A DNA stretch of 64,000 nucleotides from Tillus elongatus (lineage: Eukaryota; Arthropoda; Insecta; Coleoptera; Cleridae). The notes under the pieces were generated by a model. The model worked only from the letters and a program-made list of their open reading frames with translations, ran no database searches and had not been told where the DNA came from. Of the stretch, positions 62,469-64,000 are shown piece after piece; the first letter of the stretch is position 1; each line of letters starts with the position of its first letter. A program made the position numbers and the translations under genes. The DNA is taken from contig OZ023266.1 in assembly GCA_964006375.1 (NCBI GenBank), forward strand, positions 66,140,263 to 66,204,262, given 5' to 3'.

Positions 62469-62519
62469 ATAACTTTTTGTTATTATTTTTGTGGTCATTT
62501 GGAGTGATTTTGCTTTTTG

Positions 62520-62745
62520 TATCGGTTTTTTTAATTAACTATAAGCTATTTACCTGCCAAATTTATACATTTCGGTAATCACTTGGATAAGTTCATTAGC
62601 CGACCCAGTCAAAGCGGTTTTCTGACAAACAAGTTTTTCTCAAAACAAATTTGTATTTCCGACAAAAGTTACTTTGTTATTTTTCGTAATTTGGATTATT
62701 TCTTTAAAAAATCGCTACCATAAGGCACTTGCTGCGCCATTTTTT
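62520..62745. repeat. M-family right-half fragment
   Basis: ACTTGGATAAGTTCATTAGCC and the end motif CGCTACCATAAGGCACTTGCTGCG (62713-62736) are present. Confidence 0.6.

Positions 62746-64000
<1,255 letters not shown>

Larger units (their letters stand above)
61881..62519. repeat. Tandemly triplicated palindrome carrying inverted hammerhead pairs
   Basis: Three units (about 61889-62083, 62084-62295, 62296-62513), each a near-palindrome of about 200 bp with outer arms AGAATCACCCCAAAAGACC and GGTCTTTT..GGTGATTCT. Each arm contains a hammerhead-like core reading toward the unit edge. The whole block is itself bounded by inverted AAAAAGCAGAATCAC and GTGATTTTGCTTTTTG. No protein coding. Confidence 0.85.

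Overview
This window looks like AT-rich, repeat-dominated nuclear DNA from an arthropod, most probably an insect; the order cannot be told from the sequence. The reasons are dense non-LTR retrotransposons of insect type, Tc1/mariner and hAT relics, a Penelope-like element, tRNA-derived SINEs, many (TA)n microsatellites, and retrotransposon 3' tails made of AACCT/TTAGG, the common arthropod telomere unit. Nothing bacterial, organellar or rRNA-like was seen. The only convincing host coding sequence is one 1.76-kb exon (about 40.3-42.07 kb, minus strand) encoding a tandem SINA/SIAH-like RING and zinc-finger protein, bounded by good splice signals.

Layout. 0-5.6 kb: SINE fragment, microsatellite, a small MITE-like piece, a 5'-truncated LINE (LINE3) and old repeat fragments. 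5.7-10.0 kb: near-intact RNase H-bearing LINE (RH-LINE1 copy 1, minus strand, 11-bp TSD). 11.0-12.8 kb: decayed Tc1/mariner-type element with long inverted repeats. 13.2-14.7 kb: second LINE3 copy. 14.7-16.2 kb: foldback element with TA target duplication. 16.4-22.9 kb: 5'-truncated RH-LINE1 relative (copy 3) split by a 5.2-kb GC-rich LINE (RH-LINE2); both have clear TSDs. 24.3-26.2 kb: third LINE3 copy. 26.8-31.1 kb: RH-LINE1 copy 2 (plus strand, 11-bp TSD), then a decayed LINE4 to 32.5 kb. 33.9-35.8 kb: X-family repeat and dead Tc1-like transposase. 36.4-39 kb: jockey-like LINE5 with an inverted 5' duplication. 40.3-42.1 kb: SINA-like exon. 42.3-44.4 kb: Penelope-like element. 45-47 kb: M-family repeats. 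47.1-51.5 kb: a LINE coding relic broken first by a hAT-type MITE and then by a tandem hammerhead (retrozyme-like) array that itself carries a hAT element. 51.6-62.8 kb: X- and M-family repeats, two tRNA-derived SINEs and a triplicated palindrome. 63.7-64 kb: (CA)n and (ACGC)n.

The most interesting content is a concentration of predicted self-cleaving ribozymes in four unrelated mobile units: (i) an HDV-like double pseudoknot starting at the first base of both full-length RH-LINE1 copies; (ii) hammerhead motifs in both inverted terminal arms of the Penelope-like element; (iii) hammerhead motifs of the CTGACGA type in each unit of a roughly 320-bp tandem array flanked by a 12-bp TSD; (iv) six hammerhead-like motifs arranged as three inverted pairs in a tandemly repeated palindrome at 61.9-62.5 kb. 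HDV-like ribozymes at LINE 5' ends and hammerheads in Penelope-like elements and retrozymes are known classes; the specific families and the inverted-pair arrangement may not have been described. All ribozyme calls come from hand folding and have not been tested.
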